From positions 1 to 64,000 of the forward strand of contig JAAURB010000001.1 in the NCBI GenBank assembly GCA_012033335.1: a stretch of 64,000 bases of DNA, written 5' to 3'. Within the stretch, counting starts at the first letter, position 1. Each line of letters starts with the position of its first letter. The notes under the pieces were generated by a model. It was not told where the DNA came from. It saw only the letters and a list, made by a program, of their open reading frames with translations, and searched no databases. Of this stretch, positions 35,273-45,370 are shown one piece after another. The position numbers were made by a program, and so were the translations under genes. Source of the stretch: Oscillatoriales cyanobacterium RM2_1_1 (GTDB taxonomy: Bacteria > Cyanobacteriota > Cyanobacteriia > Cyanobacteriales > Microcoleaceae).

Positions 35273-37878
35273 GTGGTTGTGAATACTCTCTATTGGTTCC
35301 ATCAAATTCACCCTGCGGATCGGGAGCAGGTCGGAGAAACGGCCCTGCACCTTAGTCGTCTACAGCAGCAGAATTGTCCGGTGCTGTCTGGATTTGTCTT
35401 GAGCGCCCCGTGTTTTTGGGAATTTCTCGAGTCGATTCAATGGTCAGATCCCCTATTTGTAGACTTTCCTCAAACTCCCCTTTATCTGGATCCGCAGAAT
35501 TTTCAACAGTTGCAGGCGATCTCCCGTCAGATCCGTCAGCAAATTTTAATCACTCCCCTCTCAGGGGCCTTGCTCCAGGAACTCAGAGTGGCCCTGGAGG
35601 TGCTCAACTCAGCCGCGTTGCGCCTGGAGCTGGATCTGGTCAGCGGTGACAGTCCCCAGGGATTGTTTGATTTGTCGATCTGTTGGACTGATTTAGACGC
35701 TGTGGCCCTGGCCGTAAAACAAACCTGGGCCGAGTTGTTTCGGGCCAGAAGCTTATTTTACTGGAATCACCATCGGCGGTTGATTCGTCACCTGCAACCG
35801 ATTGTGATTGTCCAACCCTTACCCCAGACTAGGGCCTCGGGCTCAATTCATATTAGCGAAAACCTGTGGAGAATCCAGACGGTTTGGGGATTGGGTTCTA
35901 TGGTAGAACAGCTCAGAGATGCCGTTAGAGATGCCGTTGAGGAAATTCATATCCATCCTCAAACCCATGAGGTGCAAGTTCAGGCCGCTGGTGAGCAAAC
36001 CCTGCTGCATCAATTGCGCCAGTCTGAACATTCTCAGACCCATTCTCTGACAATGTCTGCAAGTTCTGCAAGTTCTGCAAGTCCTGCAAATCCTGTACAT
36101 CTTTTAAACCTTTCAAACCTTTCAGATCTTTCAACGCCGGGGATCTTTCCCAGTCTCCATTCTCCGATCCAGGCTGAGGTGATGCCGGGTTCTCGGATCC
36201 AGTCCCCCATTTTGAGCCAGACCGAACTGCAATCCTTGATTCACCTAATCCATAGGATTGTGCTGTCAACCCCAGGGCAATGGGCCATAGACTGGATACA
36301 ATGCTGGGCGACTCCAGGGTTTAACCCCAGATCTGCTCTAGAAGATGAAGCTGAAACCCAACTCTACCTGACCCGCATCCTCCCTACTGCCCTTGTTGAA
36401 ATCCTGGCTGACTCCCATTCCAGCCCTCAGCTAGGGCCAGAGCCCCTGCAACTCAAGGGTCTAGGAGCGGCGGCAGGTCGGGCGATCGCCCGGGCCCATG
36501 TGGTCAACTCTGAGGCTGATGCTACCCAGCCCTTCGTGTCAGGTTCAATATTGGTGTTGCCAGAGTTGACCGGAACTTGGCTACCCCTGCTGAAGTTTGC
36601 AGCGGGTTTGGTGACAGAGCAGGGAGGAATGACCGGTCATGGAGCGATCCTGGCCCGTGAACTGGGAATTCCCGCCGTCTTGCAGGTCTCTCAAGCCACC
36701 CAACAGATTAGATTCGGCAGCCGGATTTTAGTGGATGGGGATCAGGGGGAGGTGCAGCTTCGACCCCTGCTCCAGGTGGGATCCCAGGCTGCCCCCGATC
36801 AGAGTCCCAAGGCTACCGCCGCCTCTCCTCCAGCGGTTCCTCTAGTGGCCCTGGATCAGACTGAATTCCCGCCGATCAATACTCATCTGATGGTGAATTT
36901 GAGTCAGATCAGCTCCCTGCAATCCTTACAAACCTTACCGATTGATGGAGTTGGGTTATTGCGCTCGGAGCTGATGGCTTTTGATATTCTCTATGATCAC
37001 CTGACCCTGGATCGAGTTCAGGCCAAACAGACCGCCATCCCCATCCAACTCGACCCACCCTCTGGGATTTTAGCCAGTGGCTCCAGCCTGGGAGTCAACT
37101 GGAGTTTATCGAGAGAATGGTGAGGGGATTGGGGCAGGTAATAGGGGGTTTACAGGGAAGACCCGTGTTTTATCGAGCCCTGGATTTGAGGGAGTTCCAT
37201 CAGCAGGTGCGACCGTTCTGGGGCGAGACCACAATTGAACTGGAAATTCTCAGCCGCCATGGTGCAACGGCGGCGGATATCCCAGTGACGCTACTCGATC
37301 TGGAGTTGGCTGTACTATCCCGACTCTATCAGTTGGGGGAAGCCAACGTGCATTTGATTTTGCCGTTTATCCGCTCGGTGGAGGAATTTACGATTTATCG
37401 TCGTCGGATTGCACAGGCTGGACTGATGACAAATTCCCAATTTCAGCTCTGGATTATGGCCGAAGTCCCTTCTGTATTGTTTTTGTTGCCGGAGTATGTC
37501 GAGGCGGGAGTTCAAGGAATTGCCATTGGCACCAATGATTTAACCCATTTGCTCCTGGGAACGGATCGGAATCAACGCTCGCTGACTAACCCCTTAGCCC
37601 ACACTTTAAATGAAATTCATCCTGCCTGTTTGCGGGCCTGGCAACACTTAATTGAGGGGGCTAGAGCCTTAAATATTCCTTGCTCGATTTGTGGAGATGC
37701 ACCGGTACTCTATCCCAACCTGATCCCATCCCTGATTCGCTGGGGAATTCGCTCAATCTCTGTTAGTCCCGATGCCGTCAATCAGACTTATCAGGCGATC
37801 GCCGAGGCTGAACAAGCTCTGCGGATAGAACCGCTGCGCGGCGATCAAGCTAGCGATAAATTCAGGAATCAATTCTAG
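35273..37878 (+). pseudogene. PEP-synthase-like PEP-utilising enzyme, frameshifted in the C-terminal domain
   Basis: Three parts are visible. First comes a degenerate N-terminal region (about 1-230), related to the PPDK/PEP-synthase ATP-binding domain but lacking clear motifs. A PEP-utiliser swivelling domain follows, with the phospho-His motif GGMTGHGAILARELGIPAV. Last is the TIM-barrel PEP/pyruvate domain (GVGLLRSELMAFDI...). The first frame stops at 37121-37123, and the barrel continues in the -1 frame (LEFIERMVRGLGQV, RPVFYRALDLREF, IMAEVPS, IGTNDLTHLLLG, CSICGDAP) to 37878. One base was lost between about 37045 and 37085. A Ser/Ala/Asn-rich insertion from 9-bp repeats (about 36055-36135) separates the first two domains. 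It overlaps the YbjN gene tail to tail by 4 bp. Confidence 0.82.
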
Positions 37879-38399
37879 GGATCAATTCTTGAGATGGCTT
37901 CTTCCGCAGACAGGCTACCGTAGATCACCGACATGATCCCCGGCAAAAACTTGTCCATGGTGGTGACATTGATGTAGATCAAATGCTGAGTCAGGGCAGA
38001 AGTCAGGCGATCGCCCTCCACATCCAGACTGGTCTTGTAGCGAATTTCACCATCATAGAAATTCAACTCAAAATTGCCGATGATAATTCCATAGTTGACC
38101 ATCATCAGGAACGTCGAAATTGTTGGGCGTTTGTGGTCAGGAACCCGCACCGGAAAAACAGAATAAATCGTTACCTGCTGTTCTACCTCCCGGGCCACTG
38201 CATAGCAATCAAATCGCCCATTGTTTCCCTCAATGCCCAGGGCTAGAACCTGGCGATGTTCAATTTCTTTATAGACCCAGCCATCTTCCTCCAGGAATTT
38301 TACCAGGACATCAAATAGCGGCTGTTGTTCAGCCGTAGAGCTTGCTTCCATTTCCACTTGTTGATCGTGTTGGGCAGCCACCATGTTCAATCTCCTCAC
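37875..38399 (-). CDS. YbjN-domain protein
   Basis: A 174-residue soluble protein. The YbjN domain spans about residues 25-165: LVKFLEEDGWVYKEIE, QVTIYSVFPVRVP, STFLMMVNYGIIIGNFELNFYDGEIRYKTSLDVEG, LIYINVTTMDKFLPGIMSVIYG. The family is a sensory or chaperone-like fold distantly related to type III secretion chaperones, often linked to stress and motility in E. coli. No partner is evident. The first six residues (MRRLNM) leave some doubt whether the second Met is the start. Tail-to-tail overlap of 4 bp with the PEP-utilising gene. Confidence 0.85.
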   Translation of the reverse strand: MRRLNMVAAQHDQQVEMEASSTAEQQPLFDVLVKFLEEDGWVYKEIEHRQVLALGIEGNNGRFDCYAVAREVEQQVTIYSVFPVRVPDHKRPTISTFLMMVNYGIIIGNFELNFYDGEIRYKTSLDVEGDRLTSALTQHLIYINVTTMDKFLPGIMSVIYGSLSAEEAISRIDP

Positions 38400-38518
38400 T
38401 CATCCAATACCTTAAGTACATACTCTAATACTAAGGTGCAATGCCAGCACTTTGAACTGGACTGATTATTAGCATCTTTCACTCCTCTTTCATTGCTAAA
38501 AACCCAACTCCTGAAGTC

Positions 38519-39115
38519 CTAGCACTTGGCATTCTCAGCAACAAAACCCCCATAGGTAGCTCGATTGGGTTTCTGGGAAATCTGCATCAGATTGGCAACT
38601 TCGTAGTAAAACGGGAACCACAGACTAACCTGACTGTAAGTCAAACGATTTTTCTTCTGGATGGGTTGATGGACAAAGGATTTGCGAGTGCCCGAAAAAA
38701 TCCGGGGGTTGTATTCTAGCTCCGGGGTACTATCTTCAAGTTGTTGCTGAATTGTCTCCCTCGAATTACCCTGCTGAATTTGACTCAAACACAAATTAAT
38801 GGCTTTGCGAATGGATTCACGGTGTTGAGATTCGTACCGGACGAAAATGTCTCCATCTGCTGGCCCCAGGGTCAAGCGATAGTGCCCCTGGGGATCCCCC
38901 TGGGGATACCAACCTAAACTGATTTGATCCCCCTGGGGATCAATGGTCAAGTCATTAGCCTGGGGGGACAGAGCCTGGATTAAGAGCAGATCCTCACCGT
39001 AGCTCTGGACGTTAACAATCCATCCATTCTGCAGAATCGGATCCTCATCGGCAAAGGTGTTGCGAAGGACAACCCAGCCACCTGGAATATTTAAAGGAAC
39101 TAACTTTGCAGCCAT
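38519..39115 (-). CDS. Conserved hypothetical protein, unknown function
   Basis: A 198-residue soluble protein without membrane segments or recognised domain. It starts MAAKLVPLNIPGGWVVLRNTF and has a beta-rich N-terminal half and a helical middle (YESQHRESIRKAINLCLSQIQQGNSRETIQQQ). A basic tail follows. The DNA around 38880-38945 repeats CCCCTGGGGAT three times within the frame, encoding the Pro/Gly/Asp/Gln turns YPQGDPQGHY. I cannot assign a function. It is monocistronic. Confidence 0.65.
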   Translation of the reverse strand: MAAKLVPLNIPGGWVVLRNTFADEDPILQNGWIVNVQSYGEDLLLIQALSPQANDLTIDPQGDQISLGWYPQGDPQGHYRLTLGPADGDIFVRYESQHRESIRKAINLCLSQIQQGNSRETIQQQLEDSTPELEYNPRIFSGTRKSFVHQPIQKKNRLTYSQVSLWFPFYYEVANLMQISQKPNRATYGGFVAENAKC

Positions 39116-39445
39116 GAAGAAAGTCTGTCAAATGATGGCAAGTAATAGGTGAAGCCTGAACAGGCCATTGCTTCTAAGGAGTAAATCCTGGTACAAATTA
39201 TTATCGGGGAAGCTAAATTTGGTAGCCCATAACTCTGCACCTTCATAGATACCATGTTTTGTCAACCCTAGCAAGGCAATCAGCGCTGATTTTCTTCAGG
39301 ACTGCACCCCATCAACCCGAAATCCACTCCCCAACCCAGGCTCAGATTTTGAGCTGGTTCTGATTGAGGAATTCCTATCGTCGCTGCTAAACTAGGATTA
39401 ATCTCGCAGATCAGTTCAAATATTCAAATCACCCACGGTCATCCA
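39116..39445. other. Gene-free 330-bp divergent spacer
   Basis: Divergent promoter region for the hypothetical gene (minus) and the PspA-like gene (plus). No repeat, hairpin or coding frame was recognised. Confidence 0.45.
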
Positions 39446-40138
39446 ATGAAGTCATTTGTTTACTGGTTGATGGGGGAGCAGGCTGGTAAAGCTACTGTCA
39501 ATAGTTGGAACTGGCTTGTGGGAGCGCCACCGGACTCCTCTAGTCCGCCGACTAATTCCCTTGAGGTTGCCGAGGCGGCTCTAGAACCCCTCAAGGCTTC
39601 GGTTCAAAAGCTCTCCCAGGCTGTATCCACTCAGCGCGCGGCCTACGCTCGGATCAAGCAGAAGTCTGAAGCTAAGCAGCGAGAGCTAGAAAAGCTAGAA
39701 CAAGAGGCGGCGATCGCCCAAGATCGCGGCGATGAATCAACTGCCCGATTGACCATGGCGCGGATGATTCAGCTAGAAGAGGTGTTACCCCAATTTCAGG
39801 AGCAGACCTACCGGGCCCAGGAATACCTGCGAATGTTCCAGGAAAAACTCTCCCAGGAACAGATCAAGCTAGAAGCCTATGAAGCCAATCTGACCAATCT
39901 CAAAGACATGCAAGATGTGAATGAAGCCTTGGCGTTGATTAGCCAGGTGAACCAGCAGTTTGAGCCCACCCGACTCAATGTCGAGCAGCAGAATCTAGAA
40001 CAGCAGGCTCTAGCGGAGCTGACGTTGGGGACTGAGGGCCAATTGGAAATGGAGATTGATCCGACTCAGAGCGTTGACGCGATCGCCGAGCGCCTGCAAC
40101 AGTTAAAATCCCGCCCTGCTTCAGGCCCTCCTGAGTAA
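39446..40138 (+). CDS. PspA/IM30-like coiled-coil protein
   Basis: A 230-residue, almost wholly helical protein. The short N-terminal hydrophobic helix (KSFVYWLMGEQAGKATVNSWNWLVG) could dip into a membrane. A long coiled coil follows (about 45-190) rich in Gln, Glu, Lys and Arg with Leu heptads. The acidic end finishes with IDAIAERLQQL-type helices. The layout resembles PspA/Vipp1 (IM30), but the first helix differs from the canonical MGIFSR...A-type amphipathic helix, so I call it a relative only. A membrane-maintenance role is inferred. Confidence 0.6.
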   Translation: MKSFVYWLMGEQAGKATVNSWNWLVGAPPDSSSPPTNSLEVAEAALEPLKASVQKLSQAVSTQRAAYARIKQKSEAKQRELEKLEQEAAIAQDRGDESTARLTMARMIQLEEVLPQFQEQTYRAQEYLRMFQEKLSQEQIKLEAYEANLTNLKDMQDVNEALALISQVNQQFEPTRLNVEQQNLEQQALAELTLGTEGQLEMEIDPTQSVDAIAERLQQLKSRPASGPPE

Positions 40139-40194
40139 AAACTGACTACCCAGACGTTGGTTGGAGGGAGTTTTTGTGGGAGTTTAAGCCATGT

Positions 40195-41418
40195 TTAATT
40201 TCTAGTCTGACTACGAATCCTGACCCAGAGAGATTGATACTGATCCAAAGCTGATTCAGACAGGGGATAGAGAAACTCGCTCTGATCTATAATTTGCGGG
40301 TCAGGCATTAATACGGGATCGCGACTCAGACCGACTGGCAAGTCCTGGGGATTCATCTGAAGAGCAATTGGAGAACTAGCCCCCGTCAATCCGCCCAATT
40401 GAGCGGCCACTTCAGGTTGCCAGCAAAAATCAATCCATGCCGCCGCAAGTTTAGCTTCGGAGGCAGGCAAGGCTGATTTAGGTCTGACCCAAAGGTCTGT
40501 CCACAGCCTCGTACCGGAACGGGGAACCACCACCTTGAGCCCATACTGATGTTGGACTTCTGGGGAAAGATCCGTTGACCAGCCTACAGCCAGCCAGGTA
40601 TCCCCCAAGGTCAGGGGTTTTAGATAAGTAGTAGAATCGTACAGTTTGACATTTTGATGGAGCTGCTGGAGCTCGGTTTCCAGACGATCAATGGCAGTCA
40701 AATCCGCTGTATTGTAGGAATGCCCCAATTTCCTCAGGGTGAGACCAATCACCTCCCGGGGCTGATCCAGTAGAGAAATGCGATCGCGCAATTCCATGCG
40801 CCACAAATCACTCCAATCCTGGGGTTCCCAACCCATCCGCTCGAACTGATCAGTCCGATAGGCGATCACCGTGGTACCCCAACGATAGGGCGCTCCCCAG
40901 ATAGCCCCATTGGAGTCTAGTTGTCCCTGATTGTTGCGCTGAACCAACGCCTGCCACTGGGCTGGTAGGCGACTCCACTGACTCAGAAGCGCTAGATCTA
41001 GGGATTGGATCAAGCCCTGCTGAATAGCTACGGTCAACCAGTAATCCCCAATCATCACTAGGTCAGCCACTGGGGCAGTTGTAGCGTTAGAGCCACGATT
41101 AAATGGATTGAACCTGAGCCAACTGGAGTCGGATTGTCCCGAGTTCTTGCCGTTACTGGCTGAAGAATTACGAGAATTACCCGGGGACTGGGGCTGAAAC
41201 CCCTGAAGAACCCTGTACAAATCCTGTAGTTGAGACTGAGGAATAAACTCCAGGACGGACTTATCAGATAAACTGCGACGGAACTGGTTCAGCATTTGCA
41301 CTGGAACGGAGTTTTTCAATAACTCCACCCTTAGATCGCTCAAGGATCTCGTACATCCGGTTAATGCATTACCCAAAGTCAGGGCGCTCGCCCCCAGTAA
41401 AATGTCCCGACGCTTCAC
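40195..41418 (-). CDS. Extracellular solute-binding lipoprotein (PotD/spermidine type), Tat-like signal
   Basis: A 407-residue periplasmic binding protein. The N-terminus has KRRDILLG (twin-Arg-like) then ASALTLGNALTGC, so both Tat export and lipidation at Cys22 are possible. The mature part fits the iron/polyamine PBP II fold: GDYWLTVAIQQGLIQSLD, WGAPYRWGTTVIAYRTDQ, LWRMELRDRISLLDQPREVIGLTLRKLG, LGDTWLAVGWSTD and VVPRSGTRLWTDLWV. A Ser/Asn/Gly-rich insertion occurs at about 75-110. No permease or ATPase gene is adjacent, so it is an orphan binding protein here. The substrate is uncertain. Confidence 0.82.
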   Translation of the reverse strand: MKRRDILLGASALTLGNALTGCTRSLSDLRVELLKNSVPVQMLNQFRRSLSDKSVLEFIPQSQLQDLYRVLQGFQPQSPGNSRNSSASNGKNSGQSDSSWLRFNPFNRGSNATTAPVADLVMIGDYWLTVAIQQGLIQSLDLALLSQWSRLPAQWQALVQRNNQGQLDSNGAIWGAPYRWGTTVIAYRTDQFERMGWEPQDWSDLWRMELRDRISLLDQPREVIGLTLRKLGHSYNTADLTAIDRLETELQQLHQNVKLYDSTTYLKPLTLGDTWLAVGWSTDLSPEVQHQYGLKVVVPRSGTRLWTDLWVRPKSALPASEAKLAAAWIDFCWQPEVAAQLGGLTGASSPIALQMNPQDLPVGLSRDPVLMPDPQIIDQSEFLYPLSESALDQYQSLWVRIRSQTRN

Positions 41419-41506
41419 AATAAATTCAACTTGAAATTCAATTCGAAATCAAACTCCCCAGGAAATCTGCTAGTTTTAACGGCTTGACCTGACAATCAAT
41501 AACAGC

Positions 41507-42046
41507 CTAATCTAGCCGCTTCTCCAGATATTGCCCAATCATTTGCTGCTCACCCGCTCTGGAAATAATGGACTGGCGAGTGCGATACTTTTGACCAATG
41601 TGCTTAATTTCTTCTTCAAACACAGAATCATTGTACTCGGTTCTCAAGCAAAGTGTATTGGGATCAGAGAGGTAATACTCAGCTATAACGGGTTTGGGGG
41701 TGGCGAAACCGCGATCGCGGTACAGGCTTTGACCCAGGACACCAAATACAGTGGATCCCCTGGACTGACGATGACCGGAGATAGAGTCATGACTTTCCCA
41801 GGTGACTTCAGATCCACACCGAAGAGCTCTCAGATCTTCCATATTATGTTTTTCAGCTAATTTCACCAGTTCAGCACAGCCTTGGATTAAAAATCGAACC
41901 GTGAGACGACTAACCATTTCCTGAGTTTTGCCCTCGGGTAGGGTATAGTAACGCCGCTCGGAGCGCCAGATTCCCGTTGACTGTTGGAAAAAGTTAGCAG
42001 CAAGGTCAGTTGCGTTGAGATCAGTCGATTGAGCAAGCTGGGTCAT
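41507..42046 (-). CDS. Phycobiliprotein lyase, CpcS/CpeS family
   Basis: A 179-residue lipocalin-like bilin lyase that attaches bilins to phycobiliprotein cysteines. Family motifs are FFQQSTGIWRSERRYYTLPEG near residues 19-39, CGSEVTWESHD near 77, TVFGVLGQSLYRDRGFATPKPVIAEYYL (glycine-rich barrel strands) and LRTEYNDSVFEEEI. The length and RSERRYYT version suggest a CpcS/CpcU-type protein, but I will not choose a single symbol. It lies alone on the minus strand downstream of a gene-poor region. Confidence 0.83.
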   Translation of the reverse strand: MTQLAQSTDLNATDLAANFFQQSTGIWRSERRYYTLPEGKTQEMVSRLTVRFLIQGCAELVKLAEKHNMEDLRALRCGSEVTWESHDSISGHRQSRGSTVFGVLGQSLYRDRGFATPKPVIAEYYLSDPNTLCLRTEYNDSVFEEEIKHIGQKYRTRQSIISRAGEQQMIGQYLEKRLD

Positions 42047-42535
42047 TTGGAAAAATCCTCATTGTATTTGAACAAAGCTACGGGTTTCTCCCGATCAAGT
42101 AACCCCCAAGTCTAAAAAAAGAGCTGAGTTTTACCCGGAAGCTGAATCTCATTATCCTGGGACTCCCCTGATACCAATCATAAAGTTCTCTTTGTCAAGT
42201 TATAGTTATAATTTGTTACGTTAACCCATCATAGCGATACATCCTGGAGATTGACAACCAGATTGGCTTTTGACAGTAGATAATTTGCCCGCCAGTCTAA
42301 TTGACTGGTAGACAAGCAGAATAGGGGCAAAATTTAGCAGGAACAGTTGCTCTTGCTACAAACCCAACAGGCAATATTTACATCAATACATATCAATACT
42401 TTGGCTCAGCATGGCTTACCATCCAGGGTCGTCCACCTTGATGACTTTGATGGCGGGGTGGATCTAGTTCGCGATCGCGCTTCACCCGTTGGGGCTCTTT
42501 CACTTCTTGCTGATTCAATCGGATACAACCTGAGT
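42047..42535. other. Gene-poor 489-bp region (part of a 1.1-kb scar)
   Basis: Upstream of the phycobiliprotein lyase gene. A weak plus-strand frame (42347-42580) overlaps the remnant on the other strand and is not convincing. The lyase promoter should be near 42050-42200. There is no repeat. Confidence 0.4.
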
Positions 42536-42736
42536 TTAAATTCTAAAACCATATTTCTTCAAATACTCAATCGCATTTAGACAGGCTCGACGGTAAACAA
42601 CATGAGCATTTAGATAATATTGTTCTCCAGAAAATTCATCAACAGAGAACCCCTGAACGGATTCAGCGGGGCTTTGATCAGGTGCGGCAGCTTTTGCAAT
42701 CGACGTTGCTCGAGGCAGGCGATTGAGGATATTGAT
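42536..42736 (-). pseudogene. Acetamidase/formamidase-like fragment
   Basis: A minus-strand frame bounded by stops, without a start codon, reads INILNRLPRATSIAKAAA then SVQGFSVDEFSGEQYYLNA and VVYRRACLNAIEYLKKYGF before stopping. The last segment closely resembles the conserved stretch of FmdA-type acetamidase/formamidase (SVDE..., YLDA, YRxACLNAIEYL.KFGY), where the protein should continue for another ~60 residues. The remainder is not found on either side. It is therefore a decayed internal fragment. Recognition is from memory of the family motif. Confidence 0.5.
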
Positions 42737-43183
42737 TCAGAGGATGTCTAAAGCGTCGGATTTGTCCCCGATGGCTTAGGCGGCGTGGCTTAAAACTTCT
42801 ACATTTTTGTTGTGAGTTCAGCTTGCCTTCACACCTAATACCTTTTCTAAACACCCTATCAGAATGTCGATGCAAACATTACATAAAGTTCCCCAATAAA
42901 ACTCCAACTTGTAGTCCACAACACTTTTTAAAATTCCCAGGTTGTTTTTAATCAAATAGAACATTCTATTTGTAGAATTGCTCCAGCATTTATGCAGAGT
43001 ATCCTATGTAGAGTGGTTCATTTCTAACCTTTTGGGACGGTGAATTTTCAGTGGGGTTGAAGCCGCTTTCAGCCCCTTTTTATAAATAACTGATACCCAT
43101 CTGCTTGATCAAGCGTTTATAAAAAGTTTCAAAAATTTTATAGAAAGTTTGTCAAAAGTTTCCCAAAAGTCTATAAAAACTCG
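42737..43183. other. Gene-free AT-rich region with reiterated 3' flank
   Basis: Right half of the scar. 43115-43200 is AT-rich with recurring AAAAGTTT(C/G) and TATA(G/A)AAA motifs just after the ArsH-phosphatase gene. A plus-strand terminator-like hairpin is at 43053-43081. A minus-strand 65-codon frame (42678-42875) lacks any family similarity. Confidence 0.4.
43053..43081 (+). terminator. Orphan terminator-like hairpin
   Basis: GGGGTTGAA / TTCAGCCCC stem (one G-T pair, 6-nt loop) is followed by TTTTT on the plus strand. There is no intact plus-strand gene upstream within 2.9 kb, so it probably belonged to a lost gene. Confidence 0.55.
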
Positions 43184-44425
43184 TTAAAAGCTTTTGAATT
43201 CTTTACATTTGAGATAATCTTCAAGGTTGAATGCCTTCAGGATATGGGCAGCTCGATTCCTAAATTCTTCTTGCTGAGCCAACCCTTTCAAAAAAGCAAT
43301 TTGAGCATCCCGCAGTTCGACCTGAGGGTTAGCAGCTAGGACTTTTTGGACTGCTGTTTCGTAGGATTCCCCGACATGAATTAACACTGCTGCAATAGCG
43401 GTTCCGGTGCGCCGTCGTCCTGTACTGCAATGAATAGCAACGCCTTTGCCCGCAGCTACTTGAGTCTGAATAAAACCCTGCAATTGCTGAACTTGTTCTA
43501 AACTTGGGGCCGTTCCTCCCGTAATTGGAACCCAGAGATGGGGGAGTTGGGCTTGTTGGTAAATATCCAGATTAGAAGGGTCATCCATGACGGAGACAAT
43601 TGCCCCAATTCCTGATGCTTTTAATTCAGAAATTTCCTCAAGGGTAGGCTGACGAACTCCAGCCAATTGACCGGGAATCACCCACCAGAGATTTTCATGA
43701 ATCGGTTGGGGATTATGGGGTTCTGTTTGTAGTGTCATTTTTAATTTATTCTTTATTAATTTATTCTTTTTAATTTGATTTTTCAGGGCAGTTTGAGCCA
43801 CTTGAATCACCGGTTGATTGGTTTTTTCCTGGCGTTCGCTATGGCGATCTGTTAAATAATCAACCTGATTTCTTAACAGCATAGTAAATTTATACAACTC
43901 CTCCATCACGTCAATCAGGCGATCGCGGTAAGGTGAGTCTTTCATCGTGCCATCTTCATGAAACTCTTGATAAGCTTTGGCAACGGAAGACTGATTGGGA
44001 ATGGTAAACATCCGCATCCAACGGCCCAGGACTCGCATGGTGTTCACGGTATTAAACGACTGGGAGCCTCCACTGACCTGCATCAATGCCAGGGTTTTTC
44101 CTTGAGTCGGTCGGATTGCCCCAATACCGAGAGGAATCCAGTCAATTTGATTTTTGAGAATGCCGGTCATATTGCCGTGCATTTCCGGGGAAGACCAGAC
44201 CTGTCCCTCTGACCATTGGACAAGTTCCCGTAAAGCTTGAACTTGAGGATGGGATTCTTCAACTTGGCCTCGCAGGGGCAAATGATGGGGATGAAAAAAC
44301 CGGACTTCTGCCCCCATTTCAGCAATAATCCGGGCAGCTTCCTCCGCGAGTAGACGACTGTAGGATCGCTCCCGCAAAGAACCATACAAAAACAAAATTC
44401 TGGGAGGATGTTGAAATTGGATCAT
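43184..44425 (-). CDS. ArsH-type flavin reductase fused to a dual-specificity/tyrosine phosphatase domain
   Basis: A 413-residue fusion. Residues 1-200 are Ars[79 protein letters not shown]. ArsH is an NADPH:FMN oxidoreductase that detoxifies organoarsenicals and other oxidants. Residues ~201-229 are a Lys/Asn-rich linker encoded by a tandem 15-bp repeat (43741-43770). Residues ~240-385 are a phosphatase domain with [10 protein letters not shown] (Cys333, Arg339; HCxxGxxRT). The usual general-acid Asp in the preceding [10 protein letters not shown] loop is replaced. An internal Met230 could start a separate phosphatase. 14 bp downstream of the aquaporin gene, so cotranscribed. The phosphatase could act as an arsenate reductase (inference). 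Confidence 0.85.
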   Translation of the reverse strand: MIQFQHPPRILFLYGSLRERSYSRLLAEEAARIIAEMGAEVRFFHPHHLPLRGQVEESHPQVQALRELVQWSEGQVWSSPEMHGNMTGILKNQIDWIPLGIGAIRPTQGKTLALMQVSGGSQSFNTVNTMRVLGRWMRMFTIPNQSSVAKAYQEFHEDGTMKDSPYRDRLIDVMEELYKFTMLLRNQVDYLTDRHSERQEKTNQPVIQVAQTALKNQIKKNKLIKNKLKMTLQTEPHNPQPIHENLWWVIPGQLAGVRQPTLEEISELKASGIGAIVSVMDDPSNLDIYQQAQLPHLWVPITGGTAPSLEQVQQLQGFIQTQVAAGKGVAIHCSTGRRRTGTAIAAVLIHVGESYETAVQKVLAANPQVELRDAQIAFLKGLAQQEEFRNRAAHILKAFNLEDYLKCKEFKSF

Positions 44426-44439
44426 GGCCGTTTGAATAT

Positions 44440-45114
44440 TTATTTCACGTCTTGAAAGTTACAAGACAGGATTCGATAGACGATCACCGCCAATTGTGCC
44501 CCAACAATGGGGGCAATCCAATACACCCAATGGAAGTCCCAAGTGCCAGAAACCAGGGCTGGACCAAACGACCGGGCCGGATTCATACTTGCTCCTGTAA
44601 TCGGCCCCATAAAAGCCGCCTCTAACCCCACCGTTAGACCAATCGCCAATCCTGCAAAACCAGCAGGGGCGCGCCGATCCAAGCCTGATCCTAAAATCAC
44701 AAACATCAAAATAAATGTCAGGACAGTTTCCAGCACAAACGCCTGGGATCCGTTCCCATCTAGAGGGAGGGTGGCTCCCAAGTTCCCCACCGATCCGAGA
44801 GTCCCTAAAAGTAAGCCAGAAGCCAGAACAGCGCCCGTACATTGGGCAACAATATAGGGCAATACCTTAGAACGGGGAAAAAACCCCCCCAACCAGAAGG
44901 CTAGAGTCACCGCTGGATTGATGTGAGCCTGACTGATGTGTCCAGTGGCATAGATCAGCGCCGCAACTACAGCCCCAAACACGAAGCTGATTCCCAGATG
45001 GGTAATGCTGCCATCGGTTAACTGGTTCACCATAACCGCCCCCGTACCGGCAAATACCAGGATAAATGTACTAACTCCTTCAACCAGGGCCTCTCGCCAG
45101 CAATAAGTCATCAT
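44440..45114 (-). CDS. MIP-family aquaporin/glycerol facilitator, arsenic-operon type
   Basis: About 224 residues with six transmembrane segments and the two channel signatures [10 protein letters not shown] and [12 protein letters not shown]. The start [21 protein letters not shown] matches aquaporins of arsenic operons (AqpS-like) and generic cyanobacterial MIPs. The frame can be extended to 45273, but those 53 residues are hydrophilic and lack homology. CCAGGAG lies 10 nt before the tandem ATG ATG at 45114. Its operon with ArsH and the two ArsR-like operators upstream suggest it exports arsenite, as AqpS does in Sinorhizobium. Confidence 0.85.
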   Translation of the reverse strand: MMTYCWREALVEGVSTFILVFAGTGAVMVNQLTDGSITHLGISFVFGAVVAALIYATGHISQAHINPAVTLAFWLGGFFPRSKVLPYIVAQCTGAVLASGLLLGTLGSVGNLGATLPLDGNGSQAFVLETVLTFILMFVILGSGLDRRAPAGFAGLAIGLTVGLEAAFMGPITGASMNPARSFGPALVSGTWDFHWVYWIAPIVGAQLAVIVYRILSCNFQDVK

Positions 45115-45309
45115 CGGCCAGAATCTCCTGGAAATATGACTCTGGCTGAGGGTGAGGTCTCGGCGCGGGGATACAGATTTATTGTGGAAACATTTATTGT
45201 TGAAGGATACCATGGCGATATGGATAGACTGTTCTGATGACTCTTTTTGGTGAACTTTATAATCAACCTCCAAGGGTCATTTATGGCCATTGAGTAACTA
45301 AACTGCTCA

Positions 45310-45327
45310 TATCAAAAAAAATTGATA
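45310..45327 (-). promoter_or_regulatory. Candidate ArsR/SmtB operator 1
   Basis: TATCAA-AAAAAA-TTGATA contains a perfect ATCAA-N6-TTGAT, the operator form described for the arsenic repressor ArsR of Synechocystis. It lies about 195 bp upstream of the aquaporin start. A possible -10 TAAGAT lies just upstream of it on the minus strand, which would place the operator near +10 to +30. Confidence 0.6.
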
Positions 45328-45370
45328 CGTTCTCATCTTAACTTCAAAATCTCTGATGCAGCAAGTATTA

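Noticed and set aside
42347-42580. 77-codon plus-strand frame in the scar upstream of the phycobiliprotein lyase
   Set aside because: Overlaps the acetamidase-like remnant on the other strand and shows no known motif.
43184-44425. Idea that the ArsH-phosphatase fusion is another frameshift artefact
   Set aside because: Both domains and the linker are in one continuous frame without a shift; only a lost stop codon would be needed, which is a real fusion at the DNA level.
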